From contig CAZYBU010000004.1 in the NCBI GenBank assembly GCA_964645775.1, positions 84,297 through 148,296 of the forward strand: DNA of 64,000 nt, given 5' to 3'. How positions within the stretch are numbered: position 1 is the stretch's first letter; each line of letters opens with the position of its first letter. The notes under the pieces were generated by a model. That model saw only the letters and a program-made list of their open reading frames with translations. It was not told where the DNA came from and did no database searches. Of this stretch, positions 1 through 8,815 are shown one piece after another. This DNA is from CAZYBU01 sp964645775 (GTDB lineage Bacteria; Spirochaetota; UBA4802; UBA5550). Both the position numbers and the translations under genes were made by a program.

Positions 1-18
1 TCGGATTATGAGGATAAC

Positions 19-507
19 ATGTATACAATTGCAGTGGTAACAGTCAGTGACAGAGGATATGCAGGGGAACGGGAAGACAGATCGGGACCGGCTATCGAAG
101 AGTGGTGCAGCAGGATGGGTCTACCTGTGAAAAAAAAGGAACTGGTTCCGGATGACAGGGTAATGATCGCAAATCTGCTGCGAAGTCTGAGTGATGAAGG
201 GATTTCTCTTATCCTCACAACGGGAGGCACAGGCATGACGGACCGTGATGTCACGCCGGAGGCAACGGAAGATGTAATTGAAAAAAATGTACCCGGTTTC
301 GCAGAGACGATGAGATGGCGTTCTCTTCAGGTTACCGATCACGCCATGCTTTCAAGAGCGGTGTCAGGGATCAGAAAATTTTCACTGATAATAAATCTTC
401 CGGGAAGTCCTAAAGCGGTACGGGAGAATCTCTCCTTTATCGAAAAGGCGATTCCTCACGCCCTGGATTTAATAAGTAAAGGATCGGCGGAATGCGGATC
501 TGATTAA
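19..507 (+). CDS. moaB: Molybdopterin adenylyltransferase family protein (MogA/MoaB)
   Basis: Member of the MogA/MoaB family, which binds molybdopterin and, in MogA, adenylylates it before metal insertion by MoeA. At 162 residues it is a single MoCF-biosynthesis domain. The pterin-binding signature LTTGGTGMTDRD followed by TPEAT lies at about residues 65-82, and NLPGSPKAV at about 132-140. The ATG at 19 follows a GAGGAT ribosome site at 10-15. Its 3' end overlaps the convergent phosphatase gene by 4 bp. Other cofactor genes lie at 19.2 kb (moeA) and 52-54 kb, so the pathway appears active. MogA and MoaB cannot be separated from sequence alone. Confidence 0.9.
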   Translation: MYTIAVVTVSDRGYAGEREDRSGPAIEEWCSRMGLPVKKKELVPDDRVMIANLLRSLSDEGISLILTTGGTGMTDRDVTPEATEDVIEKNVPGFAETMRWRSLQVTDHAMLSRAVSGIRKFSLIINLPGSPKAVRENLSFIEKAIPHALDLISKGSAECGSD

Positions 508-1148
508 TGCTTGATATGAACTTTTTGCCCCTGGTAACAGAGAACGATCCCTTGCTTCTCTTTCCATGCGACCATGCCGTCCATGAAATCGGGCAAGCCT
601 GCGGTTTCGTGATCCAGACCGAAATAATGTTCCCTCAGGATCATGATGTTCCAGTCATGGGTCACGTTAATGCATGAACGGCTTGTGTCATCCAGCTGCA
701 GGGAAAGAATCTCTGCCTGCTCGTACGCCGCGTCCGGTAAGGACTTGATGAGATCAGGAGAGAGAGTCCCGGAAAACCATTTGCGGAGGAAACCGTCATG
801 GCCATATTGCTCAATTCCCGCGATAACATCCTGCCAGGGGCCAACGATATAGGGGCCACCAAGCTGAAGAAGATGTCCGCGGATTTCGGCTGCGGCACCC
901 TTTTCTGTTAATCCTTCCCGCAGTTTTTCAGCTGTCTCCCTGCATCGTTCAACGGGGCTGTGGTAGAGCTGCACTTTCTGCATCTGGGAAAGTCTCTTCC
1001 CGAGTTCAAGAGCGTCCTGCTTTCCCTTTTCTGTGAGAAGAGCGTCGAGGGCATTTTTCATGGCGGTAATGTCATATCGTTCAGCGTGACGCATAATTAT
1101 GGCAACAGGTTGTGAACCGTCAATGCAGGTTAGATCTATTTGTGGCAT
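504..1148 (-). CDS. Histidine phosphatase (phosphoglycerate mutase-like) family protein
   Basis: Cytoplasmic phosphatase-like protein of the histidine phosphatase superfamily. The catalytic RHG-type motif appears as IIMRHAERYD near the N-terminus; HSPVERCRETAEKL is the conserved second-Arg segment; the second catalytic His sits in NVTHDWNIMIL near the C-terminus. The glycine of the usual RHG is Ala here, as in several branches of the family. The frame is open to a GTG or ATG further upstream (1208), but the ATG at 1148 is preceded by GGGAG eight bases upstream and gives a protein starting MPQIDLT, so that start is chosen. No signal peptide is seen. The substrate cannot be predicted. It is convergent with the moaB-type gene, with a 4-bp overlap. 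Confidence 0.8.
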   Translation of the reverse strand: MPQIDLTCIDGSQPVAIIMRHAERYDITAMKNALDALLTEKGKQDALELGKRLSQMQKVQLYHSPVERCRETAEKLREGLTEKGAAAEIRGHLLQLGGPYIVGPWQDVIAGIEQYGHDGFLRKWFSGTLSPDLIKSLPDAAYEQAEILSLQLDDTSRSCINVTHDWNIMILREHYFGLDHETAGLPDFMDGMVAWKEKQGIVLCYQGQKVHIKH

Positions 1149-1355
1149 GATTGGCTCCCGGGACTGATTATACCGGCTTTGTCTGAAGGTATTCGGGTCG
1201 GAATGCAACTCAATTTTTTATATCACGGGTAAAAGAGACGGGTGATAAAATCATAATCCCGCCATAATAATAGTCACTCTCCAGGAGGTAACATCCGATA
1301 AATAAAATAGAGCAATTGTGAACAATAGATAATATACAAAATTGCATTATTTGTC

Positions 1356-2819
1356 ATGAAACAGTCACCCGTCAGAATAATCCTCATTTTGGTCTTTGCT
1401 GTTTTTTTTGTGCAGTTGTCACTTCAGGCAGGCCCCTTTCTGCGCATTGAATCAATCGATGCTGAAACTGATTATCCTAAGATTACCGCACTGATTTCCC
1501 TGGACAGGAAGAAGGCGCCGGCGGGAGTCACCTTCGATGAATCGAATATTACTGTTTATGAGGACGGCTACCGTGTCAATTATGTACGGGTAAAAAAAGC
1601 GGAATCAGGACCGGAACATATTTACATGGTCTTTTCCCTTGATGCGAGCAAAAGCCTTTCTCAAAAAAGATTTGCTGAGCTTAAAAAAAGCGCAAAAGCG
1701 GTTGTTACACGAGCGGGTGAAGAAGACATGATTGCTGTGTACGTCTTTAATGATAGTATCACCCTGAAAAGCAGTTTCACCCGGGATAAAAACGAGATAC
1801 TTCGAATCATTGATTCTGTAAGCCGCAGCGGCAAAAAAACTCTTCTGTATGATTCCCTTTACGATTCCATGACTCTTCTGGGTGAAGAGGATATTGAGAG
1901 GAAACGCCTGATTTGTTTTACGGATGGGAAGGACGAGGGAAGCAGCGTAACTGAGAAGGACGTGGTATCCTTCGCACGGGATCAAGGGATTCCCATTTAC
2001 TTTGTTTATCCTCCTGATGCGGAACGACTGAAGAGGATGAAGCGGCTGTCTATACTTACCGGTGGTTCCGTTGTCTCCTCTGCGCAAAAAAAGAGGGAGG
2101 ATGGCTTTATCAACAAGTTGTTCCAATCCCGCCTGGATCATTACATAATAGATTACCGTACCATGCTGGAGGTCGATGAGGGGATGCATACCCTGGAGGT
2201 TCGTCTTAAAGCAGGAGAGATAAGGGACAGGGACTGGACGGAATTTTCAATTGGTAAAAAGGCGCTTCTGAGAAATCTCTTTACCCGGCAGGGAACCTAT
2301 CTCGTCATTCTGGTACTTCTGGTGGCTGGTCTCATTATTGCTTTACTCCTTATCCGGAAGGAGCGAAAAAAAACGAAACGTCAACTGAGTCGAAAGGTGA
2401 CGGTTCCCCTGAATGATCAAACCTTTGATTACCCGGAACGTGAAATGGATATTTCACCTGGCTGGGACCAGCTGGAACCTCCTGTAGATGAACCTGAAAC
2501 AGATAAAGGTCCAGGTTTTTTACTGGTAAGAAAGAATGATGATGGGACTACGAGAAAGATGCATCTCAAGGGTCGGGAGATCATCCTCGGAACGGAGAGT
2601 GACTGTTCCGTCATTGTCAACGATCCCCATGTTTCACCAAAACACGCGAAGATTAAATATATGGGTAATAGCTATTTCCTCCTGGACATGGTCTCTGACA
2701 AAGGGACTTACCTGAACGACATGAAAATTCTGCGCCCCCGTCAGCTCTACGACTGGGATGAAATTCGGATCGGATCCACCGAGCTGATTTATCGTAACCG
2801 CCTCAAAAGAAGCCATTAA
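1356..2819 (+). CDS. Membrane protein with von Willebrand A and FHA domains
   Basis: A 487-residue protein with an N-terminal signal or anchor helix (residues about 7-25), an extracytoplasmic VWA domain at about 85-280, one transmembrane helix at about 315-335 followed by a basic RKERKKTKR stretch, and a C-terminal FHA domain at about 395-480. The VWA metal site is recognisable as DASKS (DxSxS). In the FHA domain LGTESDCSVIVND, SPKHAKI and KGTYLND match the phosphothreonine-binding loops, with ND replacing the usual NG. The arrangement suggests an envelope adhesion or sensor module outside and a phosphopeptide reader inside. The ATG at 1356 has no strong ribosome site. It precedes, by 77 bp, the response-regulator gene on the same strand. 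Confidence 0.8.
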   Translation: MKQSPVRIILILVFAVFFVQLSLQAGPFLRIESIDAETDYPKITALISLDRKKAPAGVTFDESNITVYEDGYRVNYVRVKKAESGPEHIYMVFSLDASKSLSQKRFAELKKSAKAVVTRAGEEDMIAVYVFNDSITLKSSFTRDKNEILRIIDSVSRSGKKTLLYDSLYDSMTLLGEEDIERKRLICFTDGKDEGSSVTEKDVVSFARDQGIPIYFVYPPDAERLKRMKRLSILTGGSVVSSAQKKREDGFINKLFQSRLDHYIIDYRTMLEVDEGMHTLEVRLKAGEIRDRDWTEFSIGKKALLRNLFTRQGTYLVILVLLVAGLIIALLLIRKERKKTKRQLSRKVTVPLNDQTFDYPEREMDISPGWDQLEPPVDEPETDKGPGFLLVRKNDDGTTRKMHLKGREIILGTESDCSVIVNDPHVSPKHAKIKYMGNSYFLLDMVSDKGTYLNDMKILRPRQLYDWDEIRIGSTELIYRNRLKRSH

Positions 2820-2896
2820 TGATCTTCAGATAATGTTCTTGACGATGTTTTGATCGGGTCACTGATAGTCATGTATACCTTTGACCTGAGAGTGGT

Positions 2897-4516
2897 ATGA
2901 AAACGAAAGAATATACACCACGAATTCTCATAGTTGACGATGAAGCTCTTATCAGGAAAATTCTTACGAAGTACCTGAGTGAAAAAAGCTATGAGGTGGA
3001 CACGGCCGATAATGGCCGCCAGGCCCTGGAAAAGCTGGACCAGAACAACTTTGACCTTGTTCTGACAGACCTTCGTATGCCGGAGATGGGAGGAAACGAA
3101 CTCCTTCGGGCAATGTCAGAAAGACATCCTGCCATACCAAAAATCATACTCACAGGTTACGGAACAAACGAAGATATCATCATAGCCCTGAAAACCGGGG
3201 CTTACGATTTTCTGACCAAGCCGATCACTGATTTTACTATCCTTGAGCATTCCATACACAGGGCCCTGGAGAGAAAGCGCCTGAGTGACGAAAAGAACCG
3301 ATACACTGAGCAGCTAAGACAGATCAATTGGATCATCTCGATGCTAAACAGTGGAAAGAATACGGAAGATATATTTAATGCTCTGAACGATTCTCTCAAG
3401 TCTATCATTCCCTTCAATAGACTCGCTCTGACAAGGTACTATAGATCGGAAGATACAGTGGTTACCAAACTGGTCGCATCTGACAGGGATGTTCTTCTTG
3501 ATACGGGAGAAACCTTTCATCTGTCAGAATCATCATTGCAGGATGCTTACAGGCACAAGGAGGTTTTACTCATAGATGATCTGGAAGAATACCTGAAGGA
3601 ACATCCTGACTCAAGATATACTCGTCTTTTGCTGGATGAAGGAATGCGGTCGTCTATGGTACTTCCCCTGATCGCAAACAATGTAACCCGCGGTTTTCTC
3701 ATCTTTGCTTCCGTTGAGAAACAGTCCTTTACACAGGATCATGTTGATTTTATTTCTTCCATTGTTGGACAGATATCTCTGAGTATACAAAGAGGGGAAC
3801 TCCTCTACGAAATTGAACAGCATACAAGAAATCTCGAGAATATGGTTGAAGTCCGTACACGGGAAGTTATTAAGACACAGAAGACTACCATCTTTGCCCT
3901 GAGTAAACTGGCGGAAACACGGGACCCGGAAACAGGCAATCACCTGGAGAGGATCCGGAACTACAGCGTCCTCCTGGCCCAGATTCTGAAATACAGCGGT
4001 TCCTATGAAGAGATTAATAACCAGTATCTGAGAGACCTGTACGATTCATCTATATTGCATGATATTGGCAAGGTGGGAATTCCTGACGGTATACTTCTTA
4101 AAGACGGCATCCTTACCAGGCGGGAATATGAACTTATGCAGAGCCACACGGTTATCGGTTACGAGGCTTTAAAGTCTGCGTCACGGGACCTGGGAGATGA
4201 TTCATTTCTTAATATGGCCATGAATGTAACCCTTTCCCATCACGAACGATGGGATGGCAACGGTTACCCGGCTGGACTCAAGGGGGAGGATATACCCCTG
4301 GCTGCCAGGATTGTTGCCATTGCCGATGTCTACGATGCTTTGACTTCGAGACGACCCTATAAAGAAGCCTATGCACATGAAAGGGCCATTGAAATCATGG
4401 AACGGGAGTTTTTCAGGTTTGACCCCTATCTCTTTGAAGTATTTCTTGAAAATCAGGAAGAGTATAATACTATACGAATGAGATATAATGATACCATGGT
4501 CAGTGAGTTAATCTGA
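2897..4516 (+). CDS. Response regulator with GAF and HD-GYP domains (RpfG-like)
   Basis: Predicted two-component output protein that hydrolyses cyclic di-GMP. The receiver domain spans about residues 9-125, with the acidic pair in ILIVDDEA, the phospho-acceptor Asp in LVLTDLRMPEMGG and the conserved Lys in DFLTKPI. A GAF domain follows at about 150-295, then a short coiled linker and the HD-GYP domain at about 335-520. Its catalytic signatures are complete: SSILHDIGKVGIP, LMQSHTVIGYE and HHERWDGNGYPAGLKG. No histidine kinase gene adjoins it, so the partner is elsewhere. The stop codon overlaps the ATG of the rhomboid gene in a TGATG arrangement, implying translational coupling. Confidence 0.9.
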   Translation: MKTKEYTPRILIVDDEALIRKILTKYLSEKSYEVDTADNGRQALEKLDQNNFDLVLTDLRMPEMGGNELLRAMSERHPAIPKIILTGYGTNEDIIIALKTGAYDFLTKPITDFTILEHSIHRALERKRLSDEKNRYTEQLRQINWIISMLNSGKNTEDIFNALNDSLKSIIPFNRLALTRYYRSEDTVVTKLVASDRDVLLDTGETFHLSESSLQDAYRHKEVLLIDDLEEYLKEHPDSRYTRLLLDEGMRSSMVLPLIANNVTRGFLIFASVEKQSFTQDHVDFISSIVGQISLSIQRGELLYEIEQHTRNLENMVEVRTREVIKTQKTTIFALSKLAETRDPETGNHLERIRNYSVLLAQILKYSGSYEEINNQYLRDLYDSSILHDIGKVGIPDGILLKDGILTRREYELMQSHTVIGYEALKSASRDLGDDSFLNMAMNVTLSHHERWDGNGYPAGLKGEDIPLAARIVAIADVYDALTSRRPYKEAYAHERAIEIMEREFFRFDPYLFEVFLENQEEYNTIRMRYNDTMVSELI

Positions 4517-5400
4517 TGTATCAGCAACGTTCTTCCATACGAATCGGCGGACCTCTTACCCCCATGGTCAAGAGACTGATGATCATTAATGGCGGTATAT
4601 TTCTGATTCAGCAGTTCGTAAACCTTATGAATCCAGGATTCCTGGAGGTTCTCTTCGGTCTCAGTCACGCTGGTCTTATTGAGCAGTTTCACGTTTGGCA
4701 GGTATTTACTTACATGTTCCTGCACGGGGGATGGTTGCATATCATTTTCAACCTGCTTGTCCTCTGGATGTTTGCGGGAGATCTGGAACAACTCTGGGGA
4801 AGCTCCTTCTTTTTGAAGTATTATCTGTACGCCGGAACCGGGGCCGGACTCTTTATCGCGTTTATGAACGCATTTACATACTATCGTTTTGAAGCCAATC
4901 CCATAACTATCGGTGCCTCGGGCGCCCTCTACGCCATACTTCTCGCCTATGGTCTTACCTGGCCCAACCGGGAAGTGTTGATCTGGTTCATTTTTCCGGT
5001 AAAAATCAAATACCTGATCATAGTCATAGGTCTCATCGAATTTTTCGGGACTCTCTCCAGCGCCACGAGCGGAGGAACAGGTATTAGCCATATTGGCCAT
5101 CTGGGTGGAATCATATCAGGTTTTATCTATATTAAGATAAAGGGAAATAGAAGACGTTCCGGAGGCAGATCTTCGTCCGATAAAAAGCAGGAGAATCCGG
5201 TTTCCGAGTTATTCAGAAAACGCAGACTTGAAAAAAAGAAGAAGGACATCGATACACGCATCAAGGCCAAGAAGATTATCGATGAACTTCTGGAGAAGAT
5301 CTCCCGGGAAGGAATGAGTTCCCTTACATCAGAAGAAAAGTCCAGGCTTGAATGGGCCCGCAGACATTATTATCCGGGTAATGACGAAACCCTGCACTGA
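4516..5400 (+). CDS. Rhomboid family intramembrane serine protease
   Basis: Six-helix membrane protease of about 294 residues. The family landmarks are present: HGGWLHIIFNLLVLW (oxyanion His and Asn segment, about 73-87), GASGALYAI with the nucleophile Ser (about 133-141), and the catalytic His in SHIGHLGGIISGF (about 190-202). A cytoplasmic tail of about 90 charged residues (211-294) ends with a LTSEEKSRLEWARRHYY element, a tail type common in bacterial rhomboids. It starts inside the stop codon of the HD-GYP regulator gene, so the two are probably co-expressed. The substrate is unknown. It is convergent with recB with only 7 bp between stops and no terminator visible. Confidence 0.9.
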   Translation: MYQQRSSIRIGGPLTPMVKRLMIINGGIFLIQQFVNLMNPGFLEVLFGLSHAGLIEQFHVWQVFTYMFLHGGWLHIIFNLLVLWMFAGDLEQLWGSSFFLKYYLYAGTGAGLFIAFMNAFTYYRFEANPITIGASGALYAILLAYGLTWPNREVLIWFIFPVKIKYLIIVIGLIEFFGTLSSATSGGTGISHIGHLGGIISGFIYIKIKGNRRRSGGRSSSDKKQENPVSELFRKRRLEKKKKDIDTRIKAKKIIDELLEKISREGMSSLTSEEKSRLEWARRHYYPGNDETLH

Positions 5401-5407
5401 CAGCCCC

Positions 5408-8400
5408 TTATAGTTTGCCCAGGGCCTTTCGGACTTCATTCTCGATTTGCTGTTCGGCTGGTCGGGAAAAGAAGATCCCATCGTCTCTGTTTGAATCATT
5501 AAGGCCCCGCAGAAATATGTAGTAGATGCCACCGAACCGATCCCATGGGGTTCTGTCATCTTTTTCGGATGAGAGGATCGTCAGAAGAGCGTTGGAATAG
5601 AGATAGAGCTGGCGGTCATAGCTGTGATGCTTCATTGCTTCCTGAATAGAGAAAGGGTCATAGGACTCAAGATAGTTTGATTTCCAGTCTATTATATAGA
5701 ATCTATCTTCAAGCCTGACAACGCAATCCATGAAACCATGGAGATAATATTCCCTGTCTTTGATTAATGAACGAAGGGATGCGTGAAACTCTATTTCAGC
5801 CCGGCGGTCGTGACATCCGAGGACAGATCGATCAAGAGAAGGAAGGGTATGACTCAGGGCGCGCATTGAAAGACTCAGGGCTTCATCTACCGCGTCCCGG
5901 GTGAACTGTTCCCCCATGTAGTATTGAACCAGTTCCCGGGATCTGGTGTGAAGGTCTTTTTCCGGCAAGGGGTAGTCTGATTGATCGCCTTTCGGAAGGA
6001 TGCCGATCATGTATTCAATGAGATCGTGAAGTATGTTTCCGGACGTGGCTCCTGGAGGTAGAGCAGCTGTTCTTTCTTTTTTTCTGAGACCGGGGTACCG
6101 CGGGATCTCAATTTCATCCTCAATATAGGAATGGCGAGGATTGGAAGCTTTGTCTATAAGTGAACTGTATGATACCAGAATTTTTCCCCGGTCTCTGCCC
6201 GGTACCTGATCCAGGATATGTGTGGGATATTCTTTTTCCGCGGAAGGCTCCTCTGCCTTTACTTCTTTAGAAGTGAATGGACCAGGCTTTTCTGCCTTCA
6301 GAAATCGTGATTGCCGGTCACCGGTTTTTATTGGGATGGAATGAAAGATACCGGCGAATGTTTTATCAGATGATTCCAGGGCTGGAAGGTACAGCCTGTG
6401 CGATGCCCGGGTGAGGGCAACATAGAAAATGCGTTCTTCTTCCCGGCAGAACTCTTCCAGGTGCATTTCTTTCGCTGAAGAGTTACCCGTAAGGTCGAAA
6501 CATCTTCTATGTATCTTTTTATCCCCTCTTTGTTCCAACGTGTGGTAGATGAAAAAATCTGTCTTCTGGGATTCGGATTGTTTATGCTCGCCGATCCCTC
6601 CTGCAACAAACACCACGGGAAACTGGAGGCCCTTACTTGCGTGGATGGTCATGATCTGGACCCCGGCTCGCACCGGATCGACCTCATGCATGTCCTCTTC
6701 AGGGGAAGAAGTATCTTCCCTCCGGTTGACAAGCCACCGTATCAGGCCCTTCAGATCTATCTCCTCTCGAAATGTTATCTCTGAAGATAGTCTCATAAGC
6801 TGAAGAAAGGCTCTTCTGGAATCATTCGAGATACGAGATGATTTCATCAATCCTGGTGAATCCTGGAACAGGGAATGAAAGAGACGGGACCATTGTCGCT
6901 CGCTAGCGAGAATAGACCAGCGATTAAGCAGAAGGTATTCTTTTTCAGCCGGACTAAAAAGGGCTGATTCAATATCCAGAGAAAAAAACGATGTTAGAAA
7001 AGAAGCACGGACGGAAGAAGGTTCACCGGGCGAGTGAAGGGCTCGTAGAAGGGTGATAAACTCGAAGCATTCCCGGGACTGATAAAGTCCGCTTTTTCTG
7101 TATACGGCGCAGGGTATTCCACGTTTCCTAAGAACAGATTCGGCAAGAGTCATGGTGTCCCGGTTCCGCGTGAGGATAGCGAAATCGGAGTAATCTGCAA
7201 AACGTTCAGATTTCAGCTTCTCAATTTCTTCCGCTGCCCGCTCGATGTAATAAATACGGTTTCCGTGAGAATCTCCCATCAGACAGGGTATAACGGTTAT
7301 GGGAATCGCGGAGTCATCCTTCTCGGTGAATCTGTTTTGATACTGTTCATTATCAACGGGAGAACGGTTATCGACATAATGTATCTGGTCGTCGTTAAAC
7401 CATCCTTCTCTGAAGATATGGTTAAAAGCCCCTGTCATGTTTCGGTGAGACCGCCAGTTTGTATTCAGTGTATAACAGCGTGCACCTTTCCGCTTCATAA
7501 ATTCTTTCCGGGCCGTGAAATAGGTGTCTATGTCGGCGCCGCGAAAGGAATAGATCGCCTGCTTGGGATCACCGATCATCAGAAGATGGTGAGTTTCATT
7601 CAGAAAGAGATTACTAAGAATCTGCCATTGAACCGGGTCCGTGTCCTGGAATTCGTCCACCAGGGCATAGCGGTACCTCTCCTGAAGCCTTCTTTTTAGG
7701 TCGGACGAAGGATGGGTGATACCCTCAAAAACCCGGGTCAGCATCTGGTCATAGGTGATCAATGACTCCCGGTCCAGGATACTGTCCCTCCGATTGATGA
7801 TACGCCTGTATAGCTCAACTATGAACCGGCTTCCAAGAGTCTCCAGGCCCAGGTGAGGCAGCTTAATATCAAGAAGCTCGAAAGATTTCTTCAGGATGGG
7901 GGCTGCTTCATCCGGGGAAGGACTTTCCTTTTTTGTTTTATTAAGCTGTTCCCGGTAGGTCTCACTTCCATATTCGTAGGCTGATACAAGGTCTATCAGA
8001 CAGGGGAGCGCTTCTCTTCCTTGGAAATACTCTTCGAGCAGGCCGGTTAGAGGAGTAACCGTGCTGCGCATAATTTTTTTGACCATATTACCCTTGAAAA
8101 TCAGTGAATCAGCTTCTTTCTGGAGAATGGAAGCATTACCATCGGTCAGTTTTCCGATGGATGCCATCAGGTGTTCACTTTTCCCTTTCAGGTCATTCAG
8201 TGTCTGTTCAAAGGTATCTCCGGGTTCAGGCAGGATACAGGGTTCCGGTTGTGTGGAGGTTCTCTGGAGGAGGGACGTCAGGATGGAAATGAGGCGGTTC
8301 CCTCCGAGGTGGGTTCCCTTACCGGCCTGGGCCTGTTCAAGAAGGGAGGCAAGTATTCCTTTGAAAGAACGGGGATCCATATCCTCAAAAACTTCTCGTA

Positions 8401-8815
8401 AGACGCGATCATGCATGATCCTGGAGGGAACCAGTTCCAGGTTCATGGCCACACCTGTTTCAAAAGCGAAGGAACGGAGGACCCGGTTGCAGAAACCGTG
8501 TATCGTGAAGATGGCGGCACGGTCAAAATTGTCCAGTGCGTCACGTATCTGGGGTGAGGTTTCCCCATTCTGCGACATCTCTAAGAGGTGACCTCGTATC
8601 TGTTTCTTTAAATCAGAGGTTGCTTTTTCCGTGTAGGTAAGGACCAGGATATCCTCAAGAGAACGCACCCGGTTCTCCTGGAGAATCCTGCCGTAAAGAT
8701 GACGGATAGTGTAGGTTTTCCCTGTGCCTGCTGAGGCTTCCATGAAGACGTGGGAGGTAAGATCTACTTCGCCCGGGTCGGAAAGAAGAGTATATTTGAT
8801 CTCATTTTCAGGCAT
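5408..8815 (-). CDS. recB: Exodeoxyribonuclease V subunit beta (RecB helicase-nuclease)
   Basis: A 1135-residue UvrD/SF1A helicase fused to a PD-(D/E)xK nuclease, close to the usual RecB length (about 1180). Motif I is EASAGTGKTYT (26-36); motif II is LVDEFQDTDPVQW; GDPKQAIYSFRGAD is motif III; NTNWRSHRNM is motif IV; MTIHASKGLQFPVVFV is motif V and YVALTRASHRLYL motif VI. The nuclease signature IDWKSNYL followed by YDRQLYLYS lies about 90 residues from the C-terminus. RecB unwinds and digests broken DNA ends and loads RecA. Its start overlaps the end of recC by 8 bp. No recD follows; the next gene is a convergent rhomboid gene, so RecD must be encoded elsewhere or be absent. Confidence 0.93.
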   Translation of the reverse strand: MPENEIKYTLLSDPGEVDLTSHVFMEASAGTGKTYTIRHLYGRILQENRVRSLEDILVLTYTEKATSDLKKQIRGHLLEMSQNGETSPQIRDALDNFDRAAIFTIHGFCNRVLRSFAFETGVAMNLELVPSRIMHDRVLREVFEDMDPRSFKGILASLLEQAQAGKGTHLGGNRLISILTSLLQRTSTQPEPCILPEPGDTFEQTLNDLKGKSEHLMASIGKLTDGNASILQKEADSLIFKGNMVKKIMRSTVTPLTGLLEEYFQGREALPCLIDLVSAYEYGSETYREQLNKTKKESPSPDEAAPILKKSFELLDIKLPHLGLETLGSRFIVELYRRIINRRDSILDRESLITYDQMLTRVFEGITHPSSDLKRRLQERYRYALVDEFQDTDPVQWQILSNLFLNETHHLLMIGDPKQAIYSFRGADIDTYFTARKEFMKRKGARCYTLNTNWRSHRNMTGAFNHIFREGWFNDDQIHYVDNRSPVDNEQYQNRFTEKDDSAIPITVIPCLMGDSHGNRIYYIERAAEEIEKLKSERFADYSDFAILTRNRDTMTLAESVLRKRGIPCAVYRKSGLYQSRECFEFITLLRALHSPGEPSSVRASFLTSFFSLDIESALFSPAEKEYLLLNRWSILASERQWSRLFHSLFQDSPGLMKSSRISNDSRRAFLQLMRLSSEITFREEIDLKGLIRWLVNRREDTSSPEEDMHEVDPVRAGVQIMTIHASKGLQFPVVFVAGGIGEHKQSESQKTDFFIYHTLEQRGDKKIHRRCFDLTGNSSAKEMHLEEFCREEERIFYVALTRASHRLYLPALESSDKTFAGIFHSIPIKTGDRQSRFLKAEKPGPFTSKEVKAEEPSAEKEYPTHILDQVPGRDRGKILVSYSSLIDKASNPRHSYIEDEIEIPRYPGLRKKERTAALPPGATSGNILHDLIEYMIGILPKGDQSDYPLPEKDLHTRSRELVQYYMGEQFTRDAVDEALSLSMRALSHTLPSLDRSVLGCHDRRAEIEFHASLRSLIKDREYYLHGFMDCVVRLEDRFYIIDWKSNYLESYDPFSIQEAMKHHSYDRQLYLYSNALLTILSSEKDDRTPWDRFGGIYYIFLRGLNDSNRDDGIFFSRPAEQQIENEVRKALGKL